Positions 25,530-33,870 of a stretch of DNA of 46,518 bases are shown here, piece after piece. Within the stretch, counting starts at the first letter, position 1; every line of letters begins with the position of its first letter. The stretch spans positions 1 to 46,518 of the forward strand of contig JAFGLD010000012.1 of the NCBI GenBank assembly GCA_016928235.1, written 5' to 3'. The translations under genes and the position numbers were made by a program. The notes beneath the pieces are model-generated. The model saw only the letters and a list, made by a program, of their open reading frames with translations, did not search any database and had not been told where the DNA came from. This DNA comes from Anaerolineae bacterium. GTDB taxonomy: Bacteria > Chloroflexota > Anaerolineae > Aggregatilineales > UBA3940.

Positions 25530-25806
25530 AACAATTCGATCATCACACGGCGATGATTGAGAGGAGTAAGCGGGCAAACCCCAGATAGAGACGGATGGGC
25601 CACAGGCTGAAAGCCCCCACTGGAACCTCCCGCTGAAGGTCGCTCATGAGCCAGCGCGCCGAACTCTATGTTGCGAGACATAGTCAGTAAGCACGTTTCG
25701 GGATGCGCCCGTTATTGCGCTGGAGTGCCGCTTGCTTAGCAGGCGGAATTAAGGTGGTACCACGGGAGTTCACCCCTTTCGTCCTTAGATGAAAGGGGAT
25801 TTTTGT
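25530..25806 (+). promoter_or_regulatory. T-box riboswitch (Val, specifier GUC)
   Basis: A complete class I T-box leader. Stem I carries the AGTA element beside the AGCGGG (25569-25574)/CCCGCT (25629-25634) helix, followed by GAAG and the specifier GTC at 25639-25641, a valine codon. The T-box itself is AAGGTGGTACCACG at 25751-25764; its TGGT at 25755-25758 would pair with the ACCA end of uncharged tRNA-Val. A terminator (CCCCTTTC 25773-25780 with GAAAGGGG 25791-25798, then ATTTTTGTTT) follows. Uncharged tRNA-Val should stabilise the antiterminator and switch on valS. Everything agrees with the gene downstream. Confidence 0.95.
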
Positions 25807-25901
25807 TTGTATGGCAGGTAGTGCTGAGCCTGGTCCAGCAAGGCGCAATTCGCTAACTTACCACTACCTGGCAACACTATGCGAAAACAAGGTGGCACAA
25901 G

Positions 25902-28553
25902 ATGACAGACGGAAAAGAAATGCCTAAAACTTACGATTTCAAGACAGCTGAGGAGCGGCTCTACCGTTGGTGGGAGGAGAATGGCTGGTTCAAGCCGGAG
26001 ATCGCCGGTCAGGATGCCGAGCCTTATGTCATCAGCATTCCTCCGCCGAATGTAACCGGCGCACTGCATCAGGGTCACGCGCTGTTTGTGGCAATTGAGG
26101 ACCTGATGATTCGTCACGCTCGCATGAATGGGTGCGCCGCGCTGTGGGTGCCTGGTACCGATCATGCCGGAATCGCTACCCAGCTCCAGGTGGTTCGCCA
26201 GTTGGAGAACGAAGGCACCAGCCGGGTGGCAGTGGGACGCGAAGAGTTCCTTCGGCGCACCTGGCAGTGGAAAGCTGAGCATGGCGGTCGCATCGTCGAG
26301 CAGGTGCGCCGATTGGGCGCCAGCTGCGATTGGGATCGCGAGCGGTTTACCCTGGATGACGGTCTGAGTCGCGCAGTGCGCGAGGCCTTCGTGCGCTGGT
26401 ATGAGCAGGGCCTGATCTACCGCGGCACTTATATGATCAACTGGTCTCCGGGTTTGCAAACCGCTGTTAGCGATCTTGAGGTGGAGCGTTTGGAGGAACA
26501 AGGAAAGCTCTACTATTTCAAGTATCGCATTAAAGGCGAAGATACCTATATTCCGGTTGCCACAACACGTCCCGAGACTATCCTGGGCGATACTGCTGTG
26601 GCAGTTCATCCCGAAGACGAACGCTATCAGGCATATGTAGGCAAGACGGCGTTGGTCCCGATCCTTGGCCGCGAGATTCCCGTGATTGCCGACGAATACG
26701 TCGATCGAGAGTTTGGCACTGGGGCGCTCAAGATCACGCCTGCCCATGACCCGAACGACTACCAGATCGGTCAGAAGCACGAGCTAGAGATGATCAACAT
26801 CCTGAACAAGGATGCCACACTCAACGAGAATGCCGGGCCGTACGCTGGGCAGGATCGCTTCACGGCGCGGGAAAAGCTGTGGGCCGATATGGAGGCCGCA
26901 GGTCTGACGATCAAGGTCGAGCCCTACATGCATGCTGTGCCTCGCTCTCAACGCGGCGGCGAGCTGATTGAACCGATGATCAGTACTCAGTGGTTTGCCG
27001 ATGTGAGCGGACCGGCCGCTGAGGCGCTCAAAGCAGTGAAAGATGGCCGCCTCACCATCATCCCGGAGAGGTTCGGGAAAGTGTGGGAGCATTGGCTGAC
27101 GGATATCCAGCCCTGGTGCATCAGCCGCCAGCTATGGTGGGGGCATCGAATACCGGCCTGGCACTGCCGGGAATGCGGGCACATTACCGTGACACGAGAA
27201 GACCCAACGCAGTGTGCTTCGTGTAGTTCAACTAACATCGATCAAGACCCGGATGTGCTCGATACCTGGTTCAGCTCAGGGTTGTGGCCTTTCAGCACTC
27301 TGGGGTGGCCCGATGAGACACCGGATCTGTGCCGATACTATCCCACCACGATGATGGAAACCGGCTACGACATCCTGTTTTTCTGGGTAGCCCGTATGGT
27401 GATGATGGGGTTGGCCTTTACCGGCAAAGTGCCTTTCCGGTATGTCTATCTGCATGGTCTTGTTAGAGATGAGCATGGCAAGAAGATGAGCAAGAGCCAT
27501 GGGAATGTCATCGATCCCATCGAGACAATGGATGAATACGGCACCGATGCGTTGCGCTTCACGCTGCTGACCGGCGCGACGCCCGGCAACGACCTTAATC
27601 TGTCGATGGATCGTGTGGCAGCCAACCGCAACTTTGCCAACAAGATCTGGAACGCGGCACGTTTCCTGGTGAGTAATCTCGATGGGGAAACACTGACGGG
27701 AACACCTGCGCGGGATGAACTTTCCCTGCCGGATCGCTGGATACTCAGCCGGCTGCATCGCTTGATCGAGAGCGTCAACCGTCTGTTTGACAGCTTCCTA
27801 TATGGCGAGGCCGGGCGGCAGATCTACGATTTCCTGTGGGGTGAATATGCCGACTGGTACATTGAGATCAGCAAGATTGCGCTCTATGGTGAGGACACAG
27901 CAGCTCAATCGCGCACACGGCATGTCCTGACTTATGTCCTCGACCAGTGTCTGAGGATGCTGCATCCCTTTGTCCCCTTCGTGACGGAGGAGATCTGGCA
28001 GCATATCCCGCACGATGGCCCGGCTTTGATTATCGCCCGCTGGCCTGAAACCGATGAGGCGTTCTTCAATGAGCAAGCCGAAACCCATATGGGGCTGCTG
28101 ATGGAGATTGTAAAAGGCATTCGCAACGTCCGGGCTGAATACAATGTTCCACCGGCCAGACGCATCGCTGCGCACATCAGCGCCGGCCAATGGGCAGGGG
28201 TACTGGATCAGCATCGGGACGTCTTCACCCGGCTGGCAAATGTCGATGGGGAGACCCTGGAAATCGGTACGGCATTGTCAGAGCTACCCGATCGAGCCGC
28301 CAGTGTGACGGTTAGCGGCGCGACAGTCTATCTACCGCTTGCCGATCTGGTCGATCTGGAGGCCGAACGGGCACGATTGGCTAAAGAAATGACGGGGATT
28401 GCCCAGCAGATTGAGCGGACGGAGAGCTTATTGGCGAGTGATGGGTTCACCAGCCGTGCGCCGACAGATGTTGTCCAGCGCGAGCGCGATAAGCTGACAA
28501 GCCTTAGGGCAACACATGAGGCGATCCGGGAGCGGCTGACAACGCTCGCGTGA
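25902..28553 (+). CDS. valS: Valyl-tRNA synthetase
   Basis: An 883-residue class I synthetase that charges tRNA-Val with valine. The active-site HIGH motif appears as GALHQGHAL near residues 54-62 inside the ValRS-typical PPPNVTG context. The editing domain occupies about 180-350. KMSKS is in GKKMSKSHGNVIDP near residue 530. A four-cysteine zinc knuckle (CRECGH ... CASCSS) lies around 420-445. The C-terminal coiled-coil arm (DLEAERARLAKEMTGIAQQIERTESLL ...) that binds tRNA is present. AAGGTGG at 25889-25895 positions the ATG. Expression is controlled by the T-box leader just upstream. Length and motifs are complete, so this is a functional housekeeping enzyme. Confidence 0.97.
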   Translation: MTDGKEMPKTYDFKTAEERLYRWWEENGWFKPEIAGQDAEPYVISIPPPNVTGALHQGHALFVAIEDLMIRHARMNGCAALWVPGTDHAGIATQLQVVRQLENEGTSRVAVGREEFLRRTWQWKAEHGGRIVEQVRRLGASCDWDRERFTLDDGLSRAVREAFVRWYEQGLIYRGTYMINWSPGLQTAVSDLEVERLEEQGKLYYFKYRIKGEDTYIPVATTRPETILGDTAVAVHPEDERYQAYVGKTALVPILGREIPVIADEYVDREFGTGALKITPAHDPNDYQIGQKHELEMINILNKDATLNENAGPYAGQDRFTAREKLWADMEAAGLTIKVEPYMHAVPRSQRGGELIEPMISTQWFADVSGPAAEALKAVKDGRLTIIPERFGKVWEHWLTDIQPWCISRQLWWGHRIPAWHCRECGHITVTREDPTQCASCSSTNIDQDPDVLDTWFSSGLWPFSTLGWPDETPDLCRYYPTTMMETGYDILFFWVARMVMMGLAFTGKVPFRYVYLHGLVRDEHGKKMSKSHGNVIDPIETMDEYGTDALRFTLLTGATPGNDLNLSMDRVAANRNFANKIWNAARFLVSNLDGETLTGTPARDELSLPDRWILSRLHRLIESVNRLFDSFLYGEAGRQIYDFLWGEYADWYIEISKIALYGEDTAAQSRTRHVLTYVLDQCLRMLHPFVPFVTEEIWQHIPHDGPALIIARWPETDEAFFNEQAETHMGLLMEIVKGIRNVRAEYNVPPARRIAAHISAGQWAGVLDQHRDVFTRLANVDGETLEIGTALSELPDRAASVTVSGATVYLPLADLVDLEAERARLAKEMTGIAQQIERTESLLASDGFTSRAPTDVVQRERDKLTSLRATHEAIRERLTTLA

Positions 28554-28558
28554 GGCAG

Positions 28559-28610
28559 GAACATGGAAAAGAGCCGAGAAAATGGTGTTTTTCGGCTCTT
28601 TTCCATGTTC
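28559..28610. terminator. Bidirectional terminator between valS and lipoprotein gene
   Basis: A perfect 19-bp stem (28559-28577 with 28592-28610), with additional A/T pairs in the loop region, lies between the convergent valS and the leftward lipoprotein gene, whose stop codon touches its right arm. It probably ends both transcripts. Confidence 0.85.
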
Positions 28611-29770
28611 TATTCGAAGGGCGTAAAGAAAGCTAATGAACTAATAACCGTTTCCCACAGCCGGTCGGCATCCGGAATCATGCTCGGATACTGCTGTTGA
28701 TCGTATGGGTTCATATTGATCGTGTAGACTGTATCGTTGGCGATCACAACTGCCAGTCGATGCCACCAGGGGCCATCGGTATCAATATAAGTAATGGCCG
28801 ATCTTCCATCGATTGTTATATCTTGAATGGTATCCAGATCAACCCCCGATGATAAGGGGCCTTGCGCAGCATCACGTGGGTTGGTTGCGCCTGATGCCGG
28901 CCCATAAGTTCCGATAACCAGGCTGACCCGCACTTCCGAGAATTCAGGATGAGTGCCTGTTGGCCCAATCTCAAAGCCGCTGGTCAGAAACAGGGGATCA
29001 GGAGTAGCATCGACCGGCGCGAGGAAACAAAACCCATGTGCCAGATTGATCCTCATCTGTGTCTCGGCGGTGGCTTGTGGACAGACATCCTCCGACTTGA
29101 CGATTTCCTTTACCAGTGTGGGCTCGAAGAATACGATGGAATCGGTGACAGTATCCCATGTTTGCCGCGCCAGCGGATCGAGATCGGTGATCAGCCCGAG
29201 TTCCGGAGATACCGAGATAGTGTACTGGTGTCCGTTGGCGACCACGAAGACGGTTCTGATCGGTGACCACCCAGGTAGATTGCGCATCATTACAGCCTCC
29301 CGACCGTTAACAAGCGTCGGCTCCGGTTGTGGTTTATCCGGGTATTCCCCCATCAAAATATCCAACCACCGGTCAGCGTATTCAGCGGAATCTGACACGT
29401 AGACTGCCGGGCCGGTATAGGTAACGGTAAGGCTCACCGAGGCCGGTTCCATCGAATCGGGCGGAAAGGGTGGGCCATACAACCCAACCGAATCACTCGC
29501 CCGGCCATCTCCCGGCGGTAGACTCAGCTCAGCCGGGTACAGGAAGCAGAATCCTGCCTCCCGGTTGAGGTATGCCGACGTGCCTTCCCCTGCCTGCGGG
29601 CAAGCCGCTGTTGGATTGACGAGAGTGGCTGTGACGGCGTTCTGGGATATTTGGGTAGGCAATTCATCCGGTGTGGCGATCTCGGTCTGTCTGACAGCCG
29701 GCGCGTTACAGGCCAGTATCGCCAGCAGCATCGATGCGCTAACAACCATGAAAAGCGTTCTGTGAGACAT
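28610..29770 (-). CDS. Two-repeat lipoprotein
   Basis: A 386-residue predicted lipoprotein. MSHRTLFMVVSASMLLAILAC gives a signal peptide ending in a lipobox-like cysteine; the cleaved protein would be tethered to the membrane surface. The mature part has two homologous halves. The first contains NREAGFCFLYPAELSL, NGREAVMMRNLPGW, HQYTISVSPELG and WDTVTDSIVFFEP. The second contains LAHGFCFLAPVDATP, DGRSAITYIDTDGPW, TVYTINMNPYDQ and WETVISSLAFFTP. So it arose by internal duplication of a ~170-residue domain I cannot name. Start at 29770 is set by GGGGAG seven bases upstream; ATG 29785 is less likely. It has its own promoter and is the last gene of the EPS block. Confidence 0.75.
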   Translation of the reverse strand: MSHRTLFMVVSASMLLAILACNAPAVRQTEIATPDELPTQISQNAVTATLVNPTAACPQAGEGTSAYLNREAGFCFLYPAELSLPPGDGRASDSVGLYGPPFPPDSMEPASVSLTVTYTGPAVYVSDSAEYADRWLDILMGEYPDKPQPEPTLVNGREAVMMRNLPGWSPIRTVFVVANGHQYTISVSPELGLITDLDPLARQTWDTVTDSIVFFEPTLVKEIVKSEDVCPQATAETQMRINLAHGFCFLAPVDATPDPLFLTSGFEIGPTGTHPEFSEVRVSLVIGTYGPASGATNPRDAAQGPLSSGVDLDTIQDITIDGRSAITYIDTDGPWWHRLAVVIANDTVYTINMNPYDQQQYPSMIPDADRLWETVISSLAFFTPFE

Positions 29771-29792
29771 ACTGATTCTCCCCATATAGTGC

Positions 29793-29821
29793 TATATATC
29801 ACATCAATAGATGTTGTCCAA
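29793..29821 (-). promoter_or_regulatory. Predicted promoter of the lipoprotein gene
   Basis: On the minus strand TTGGAC (plus 29816-29821) and TATATA (plus 29793-29798) are separated by 17 bases and lie about 25 bases upstream of the ATG at 29770. Confidence 0.5.
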
Positions 29822-29905
29822 GATATAGCACAGAGTATAGCGTGCCATTGGGGCCAAGTTCATCAAACGGGGGAGGATGGGTTTCGTCTTCCTTCCGGTC
29901 TTAGT

Positions 29906-30964
29906 TCAGGGTATCAATTGCCACACACGAACATAATCGATATCAAAATAGCAGGGGAAAACCGTGTCGGGACCGGGAGGCCCCGGCCAGTCACCTCCAA
30001 CGGCCAGGTTGAGAAGTAGATACATATCTGTAGCTGGGATATATGCTTGCTCCGTAAATCGCCAACGTTCTATACCATCGACCAGCCATACTACCCGATC
30101 CGAACGCCAGTCAATGGCAAAGGTATGCCAATCTGTCGAGAAATCTGGGCCAATCCAATCTTCACCAGACGATTGAGCTGTGTCCGGCCCGATAAGATAG
30201 TGAATGTGCATCTCGACCCTGTTGGGCTCGCTGCCAAGAAATTCCATCACATCAATTTCGGGCTTCGATGTCAGGTCAATCGGCAGTAACCAAAAGGCAG
30301 GCCACAATCCATCGCCACGGGGACTACGAGCCCTGATTTCCGCATAGCCGGTTTGAAAGGCAAACCCCAACTTTTCAGGCTCATCATACCTGGCCGGCCC
30401 GGTTGTGACCATTCCGGATGTGTAGGGATAGATTGCGCCATCTTTCGTTTCAAACTCCTGGCTTTGGGCCCGCAACCGTAGAATCCCATTCTGAACCAAA
30501 ACATTGTTCGGTGTATACCACTCCAGCTCGTGATTGCCCAGGTTAGTACAGCCTTCGTCATCCCACCAATAACATACAGTCCACCGGCTCCGGTCGATTG
30601 ATTGGCCCTCAAACTCATCGTTGAAGAGCAGTTGCCAGTTGCCGGGTTGTCCTAATGGTACAAACTGGGGTATGTTTGCGGTATTCGATCCTGAGATATT
30701 TGTCATTACAGTTGTACTTGGGTGTGACGGAGAGTTCGTCATAGTTGCGGTAGTGTGGGGAGTTGACATAAGAGGATCTATGACTGTCTCAATCGTTGCA
30801 ATCGTAGGTTCCTGAACATCTGTAATGGGGTATTCGGGTGCAGCAGTGGGTACTAATGGTTCTTTCAACCCAAGATCCAATAGAGGCACAGTGCTACATG
30901 CGGCAGTTACTCCTATCAACCAGAAAAACATGATTGCGATCTTTTTGTTGAAATGCAGATGCAT
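29906..30964 (-). CDS. GH16 glucanase-like lipoprotein
   Basis: A 352-residue glycoside hydrolase family 16 protein. MHLHFNKKIAIMFFWLIGVTAAC gives a lipoprotein-type signal; a Thr/Pro/Ser-rich spacer runs to about residue 105. The beta-jellyroll domain then starts with WQLLFNDEFEGQSIDRSRWTV and contains the catalytic EIDVME signature, with the two glutamates as nucleophile and acid. WPAFWLLP and the closing FDIDYVRVWQ strand are typical. GH16 enzymes cut or transfer beta-1,3/1,4-glucans and related galactans. It is closely similar to the protein at 41988-42932 in the same locus. AAGGA precedes ATG 30964. A processing or release role for the locus polysaccharide is likely but the glycan is unknown. 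Confidence 0.88.
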   Translation of the reverse strand: MHLHFNKKIAIMFFWLIGVTAACSTVPLLDLGLKEPLVPTAAPEYPITDVQEPTIATIETVIDPLMSTPHTTATMTNSPSHPSTTVMTNISGSNTANIPQFVPLGQPGNWQLLFNDEFEGQSIDRSRWTVCYWWDDEGCTNLGNHELEWYTPNNVLVQNGILRLRAQSQEFETKDGAIYPYTSGMVTTGPARYDEPEKLGFAFQTGYAEIRARSPRGDGLWPAFWLLPIDLTSKPEIDVMEFLGSEPNRVEMHIHYLIGPDTAQSSGEDWIGPDFSTDWHTFAIDWRSDRVVWLVDGIERWRFTEQAYIPATDMYLLLNLAVGGDWPGPPGPDTVFPCYFDIDYVRVWQLIP

Positions 30965-31025
30965 CTTATTTCCTTCTATGTCATACAAACCAGGCTCATC
31001 TATCACCGTTCCCCGGCAAAAAGTC

Positions 31026-32003
31026 TCATACGACGAATCGATTCAGTAGATGTGTAAAAGATCGTATTGACTGACCCAAAAATGATGCTCGCACTGCGGT
31101 TCCAACGCTAAAGCGGAATCCGGTTGTGTCAGCTCCTAACACGCGACCTAACCGAAACAGTTCACTATTGGGCCCAATGTGAGCATAAACAGTGGTCACA
31201 GCACATTTGAACCCACTGCTGTTCAATACCGACACAGCACGCCTGTCGAAATCTTGTGAAGTACCATAGGGATAGGCAAAAAAAGACACAGGATGATCGG
31301 TTTCTTGTTCGATCTCTCGGCGCGACCCAGTGATTTCAGAATAAATTTGTTCATCAGGCAATGTAGAGAGACGTTCATGGCTAACAGCATGGCTGCCGAA
31401 TACGCAGATAGGAGAACTCACCATTTCGCGCACTTCATCCCAATTTAGCATCACATCGGCCTGTAACTGCTCAGTGGTGATCTTTGCCAATTCTCTGACA
31501 GTGTCAATTACTTGCTCTCGAGTCTGGGATGGTAAACGGCTAAGTTGGTGTGTTAACCAGGCAAAGGAATGTGACCGCTCGCGCGGCTGGACGAGATTCA
31601 GTAGCTTCACACCGTCCGGACATCCCGGATATTCGACGTGAATGGTTTGCACATCCGTCACGTTGAGAATATAGCTAAGTCGGTCTTCCCACTTGATGTC
31701 ACCGGTGCCAATAAAACCTGTCGACAAAAAGAAGGTGGCAGGAAGATGGTATTGCTGAAGCAGTGGATACGCTGCTGTGAAATTATCTTTGTACCCATCA
31801 TCGAAAGTGATGACAACAGTCCTCGGGGATAGTTTTCGACGTTGGCGCAGAGCTTCGATCAGTTCACCCAGGGAGATAACTTGCATACGCGAGGAGAGAT
31901 AGCGGAGCTGTTGCTCAAAATGTGTCGGGTGAACAACAATAGTTGGATCGATTCTGCGTTCAATGTTCTCGCTGACACTATGATAAAATAAAATAAGCGG
32001 CAT
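31026..32003 (-). CDS. Polysaccharide deacetylase (NodB domain, CE4)
   Basis: A 325-residue carbohydrate esterase family 4 protein. The NodB metal-binding motifs are TFDDGYKDNF for the catalytic Asp pair and SHAVSHERL for the zinc histidines. The FFLSTGFIG and SFFAYPYGT motifs complete the fold, and the start MPLILFYHSVSE is typical. It would remove N- or O-acetyl groups from a polysaccharide. There is no clear signal peptide, so it may act in the cytoplasm or be exported by an unrecognised route. ATG 32003 follows AGGAA with correct spacing. It lies 61 bases upstream of the GH16 lipoprotein gene. Deacetylases of this type are common in exopolysaccharide loci. Confidence 0.85.
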   Translation of the reverse strand: MPLILFYHSVSENIERRIDPTIVVHPTHFEQQLRYLSSRMQVISLGELIEALRQRRKLSPRTVVITFDDGYKDNFTAAYPLLQQYHLPATFFLSTGFIGTGDIKWEDRLSYILNVTDVQTIHVEYPGCPDGVKLLNLVQPRERSHSFAWLTHQLSRLPSQTREQVIDTVRELAKITTEQLQADVMLNWDEVREMVSSPICVFGSHAVSHERLSTLPDEQIYSEITGSRREIEQETDHPVSFFAYPYGTSQDFDRRAVSVLNSSGFKCAVTTVYAHIGPNSELFRLGRVLGADTTGFRFSVGTAVRASFLGQSIRSFTHLLNRFVV

Positions 32004-32044
32004 TGTATTCCTGCAAACTTTTTGTGGTATACATTATTCGAGAG

Positions 32045-32100
32045 CAAAAACCTCTCACAGGCTGAGTGCGGATTATCTGTCCAGCCTGGTTTGTGAGAGG
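32045..32100 (-). terminator. Terminator after the receiver-glycosyltransferase gene
   Basis: On the minus strand a two-tier stem (CCTCTCACA/TGTGAGAGG at 32051-32059 and 32092-32100, plus an inner CAGGCT/AGCCTG helix) is followed by TTTTTGC. A separate 9-bp inverted repeat (32166-32174 with 32240-32248) lies just upstream in the same 287-bp gap. If it works as a terminator, the last three or four genes of the block need their own promoter. Confidence 0.7.
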
Positions 32101-32290
32101 TGTCGCGCGAATCACTTGCAGCGCATCCAGGTGATTTGTTCGTTCTACGTCAGAAATCTGGAGAGTAGACTTTACCGAAAATAGCCTGAGCTTACACATA
32201 AAACAAGCCGGTTATTACGCATAGCGAGTCTATTGTCGATAAAGTCTAGTGAAGAACAAAGCGATTCATGAGTAGTTCAAGTCAAGCATT

Positions 32291-33505
32291 CTACCGCCGA
32301 TCTAAAGCCACAGTTGTGTTTTTGGCCATCTTCTTGGTGCCATGCTGCGACCCAAGTTTCGTAACTACCTCTTTCATGATCGTGCTTACCACACGCCAGC
32401 CGTCTGGTATAGCCCTGAGCTTGGCCTCACCGTGAAGCCGTGGAGCCTCAAAGCTAGGAATCTCCATGATTTTTAACTTGCTGCGCAGGGCATGAATGTT
32501 CATGGTTGTCTCGATCTCAAAACCATCTGTATTCAGATCGAGTTGTGGCAGGCAGCGTGACCAAAAAGCATTGTACCCATAGCACAGATCAGTAAAATTG
32601 CCTCCAAAGAATATCTTGACCAATATGACAAATCCCAGGTTGGCAAGTCGGCGAATCATGGGCATGTCCCACGTGCCGCCTCCCTGTGCAAAACGGGTTC
32701 CCTTGGCATAATCAATGCCTGCCATCAGCGATCCCACAAAAGCAGGGATTTCATAAGGGTTGGTCGAGCCATCGGCGTCTATCATCACAATAATATCACT
32801 GGTCGCTGTTGCAAAGCCGGCACGTAATGCTGCGCCTTTTCCTGGTCGTTCTTCTATGATGATTCTGGCCTGAGGACATATATTTTGGGCGACTGTGAGC
32901 GTGTTGTCGGTAGATCGGCCATCGACGATGATAATCTCGTCAACCCAGTCAGGTATACGAGGCAGAACATATGGCAGATTTTCTGCTTCATTGAGAGTAG
33001 GTATGACAACACTTACGGTTGGCGCATTGCCACTGAATGGTTTAATGTTGTGGGGAACATTTTTTGGTGTCTCGGCAAGAGGCGTGCCGGCGGCAGGAGC
33101 AGGCACCATTGATTTACTCGCTACTACAAGGCGATCTGCCCGCTCAATATGGGATTGAACCCGTAACAATAATTCCTCTTTGCGGAATGGTTTTGTAATG
33201 TAGTCGTCTGCACCGGCAGCAAAACCTTCCTGCATTGCCTCGATTTCAGAACGAGCCGTCAAGAGAATGACAGGTACGATGGCGCCATGTAACATATGCC
33301 GTAATCGTCGGCAAACCTCGATACCGGACATGCCTGGCATCATCATGTCCAAGATTACCAAATCGTACCGGGAATCCTCAAATGCCTGTAAAGCTTCCAT
33401 TCCATCTAGTGCAACGCTAGTATCATAACCAGCCTTCTCAAGCTGGAGCCTTAAGAGATAAGTGGTGTCTATATTGTCATCTACTACTAGAATCCGCCTG
33501 GGCAT
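32291..33505 (-). CDS. Response-regulator receiver fused to GT2 glycosyltransferase
   Basis: A 404-residue fusion with start at ATG 33505 (GGAGAG six bases upstream). Residues 1-120 are a complete receiver domain: acidic pocket D9/D10, phosphoacceptor D53 in LVILDMMMPG, T83 and K105. A ~40-residue linker rich in Ala/Pro (121-162) leads into a GT-A family-2 glycosyltransferase of the polyprenyl-phosphate-mannose/glucose type. VSVVIPTLNEAENL starts it at 164, DADGS at 243-247 holds the metal/nucleotide aspartates, and FTDLCYGYNAFW follows. There is no membrane helix. The obvious reading is a soluble glycosyltransferase switched by phosphorylation from a histidine kinase; no kinase is nearby. 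It sits in the EPS block between the BcsB-like and deacetylase genes. Such direct fusions are uncommon. Confidence 0.9.
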   Translation of the reverse strand: MPRRILVVDDNIDTTYLLRLQLEKAGYDTSVALDGMEALQAFEDSRYDLVILDMMMPGMSGIEVCRRLRHMLHGAIVPVILLTARSEIEAMQEGFAAGADDYITKPFRKEELLLRVQSHIERADRLVVASKSMVPAPAAGTPLAETPKNVPHNIKPFSGNAPTVSVVIPTLNEAENLPYVLPRIPDWVDEIIIVDGRSTDNTLTVAQNICPQARIIIEERPGKGAALRAGFATATSDIIVMIDADGSTNPYEIPAFVGSLMAGIDYAKGTRFAQGGGTWDMPMIRRLANLGFVILVKIFFGGNFTDLCYGYNAFWSRCLPQLDLNTDGFEIETTMNIHALRSKLKIMEIPSFEAPRLHGEAKLRAIPDGWRVVSTIMKEVVTKLGSQHGTKKMAKNTTVALDRR

Positions 33506-33870
33506 TGTCTTCTCTCCAAAAAACTCAATAACATTAAACGTATCCCCTATCCTTACCCCAATCATATTCTCCAGGTTTTGGTGACATTAGCGTCGGATAC
33601 ATCATAATGGCCTATGTTCACAAAACCTGATCCCCATCAATATCAGATAGAATAATATTGACGACTTTGTGCTTTTTGCACAATAGGGCTTTTTACTTAT
33701 TTTTCCCAATAATGCCGTGATGAGATTGTCTGTGAAGGTATGGGAATCTGTACTGTGATGATGCAACATTTTTCATGATAGTATGCATATTGGGAATGCG
33801 CAAATCCAGCACGAGTTCATCAAACTAAACCATGCCGGATTGCGCTATCCCACTCTCTCTTCCTGTACGG
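33506..33870. other. 365-bp intergenic region between BcsB-like and receiver-GT2 genes
   Basis: No gene was found. It contains an imperfect inverted repeat: TGGGA-at-GCGCAAATCC (33791-33807) with GGATTGCGC-ta-TCCCA (33837-33852). This lies just after the BcsB-like stop and could end that transcript, although no T-run follows it. The T-rich stretch around 33675-33710 and the size of the gap suggest an independent promoter for the receiver-GT2 gene, which I could not pin down. Confidence 0.5.

Noticed and set aside
25785..26780. Open frame of 331 codons on the minus strand over the valS start
   Set aside because: It overlaps the T-box terminator and the conserved N-terminal half of ValRS and has no recognisable domain; a shadow of the real gene.
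33791..33852. Inverted repeat after the BcsB-like gene as a Rho-independent terminator
   Set aside because: The stem is interrupted and the loop is long, with no T-run after it on the minus strand; described only as an inverted repeat.
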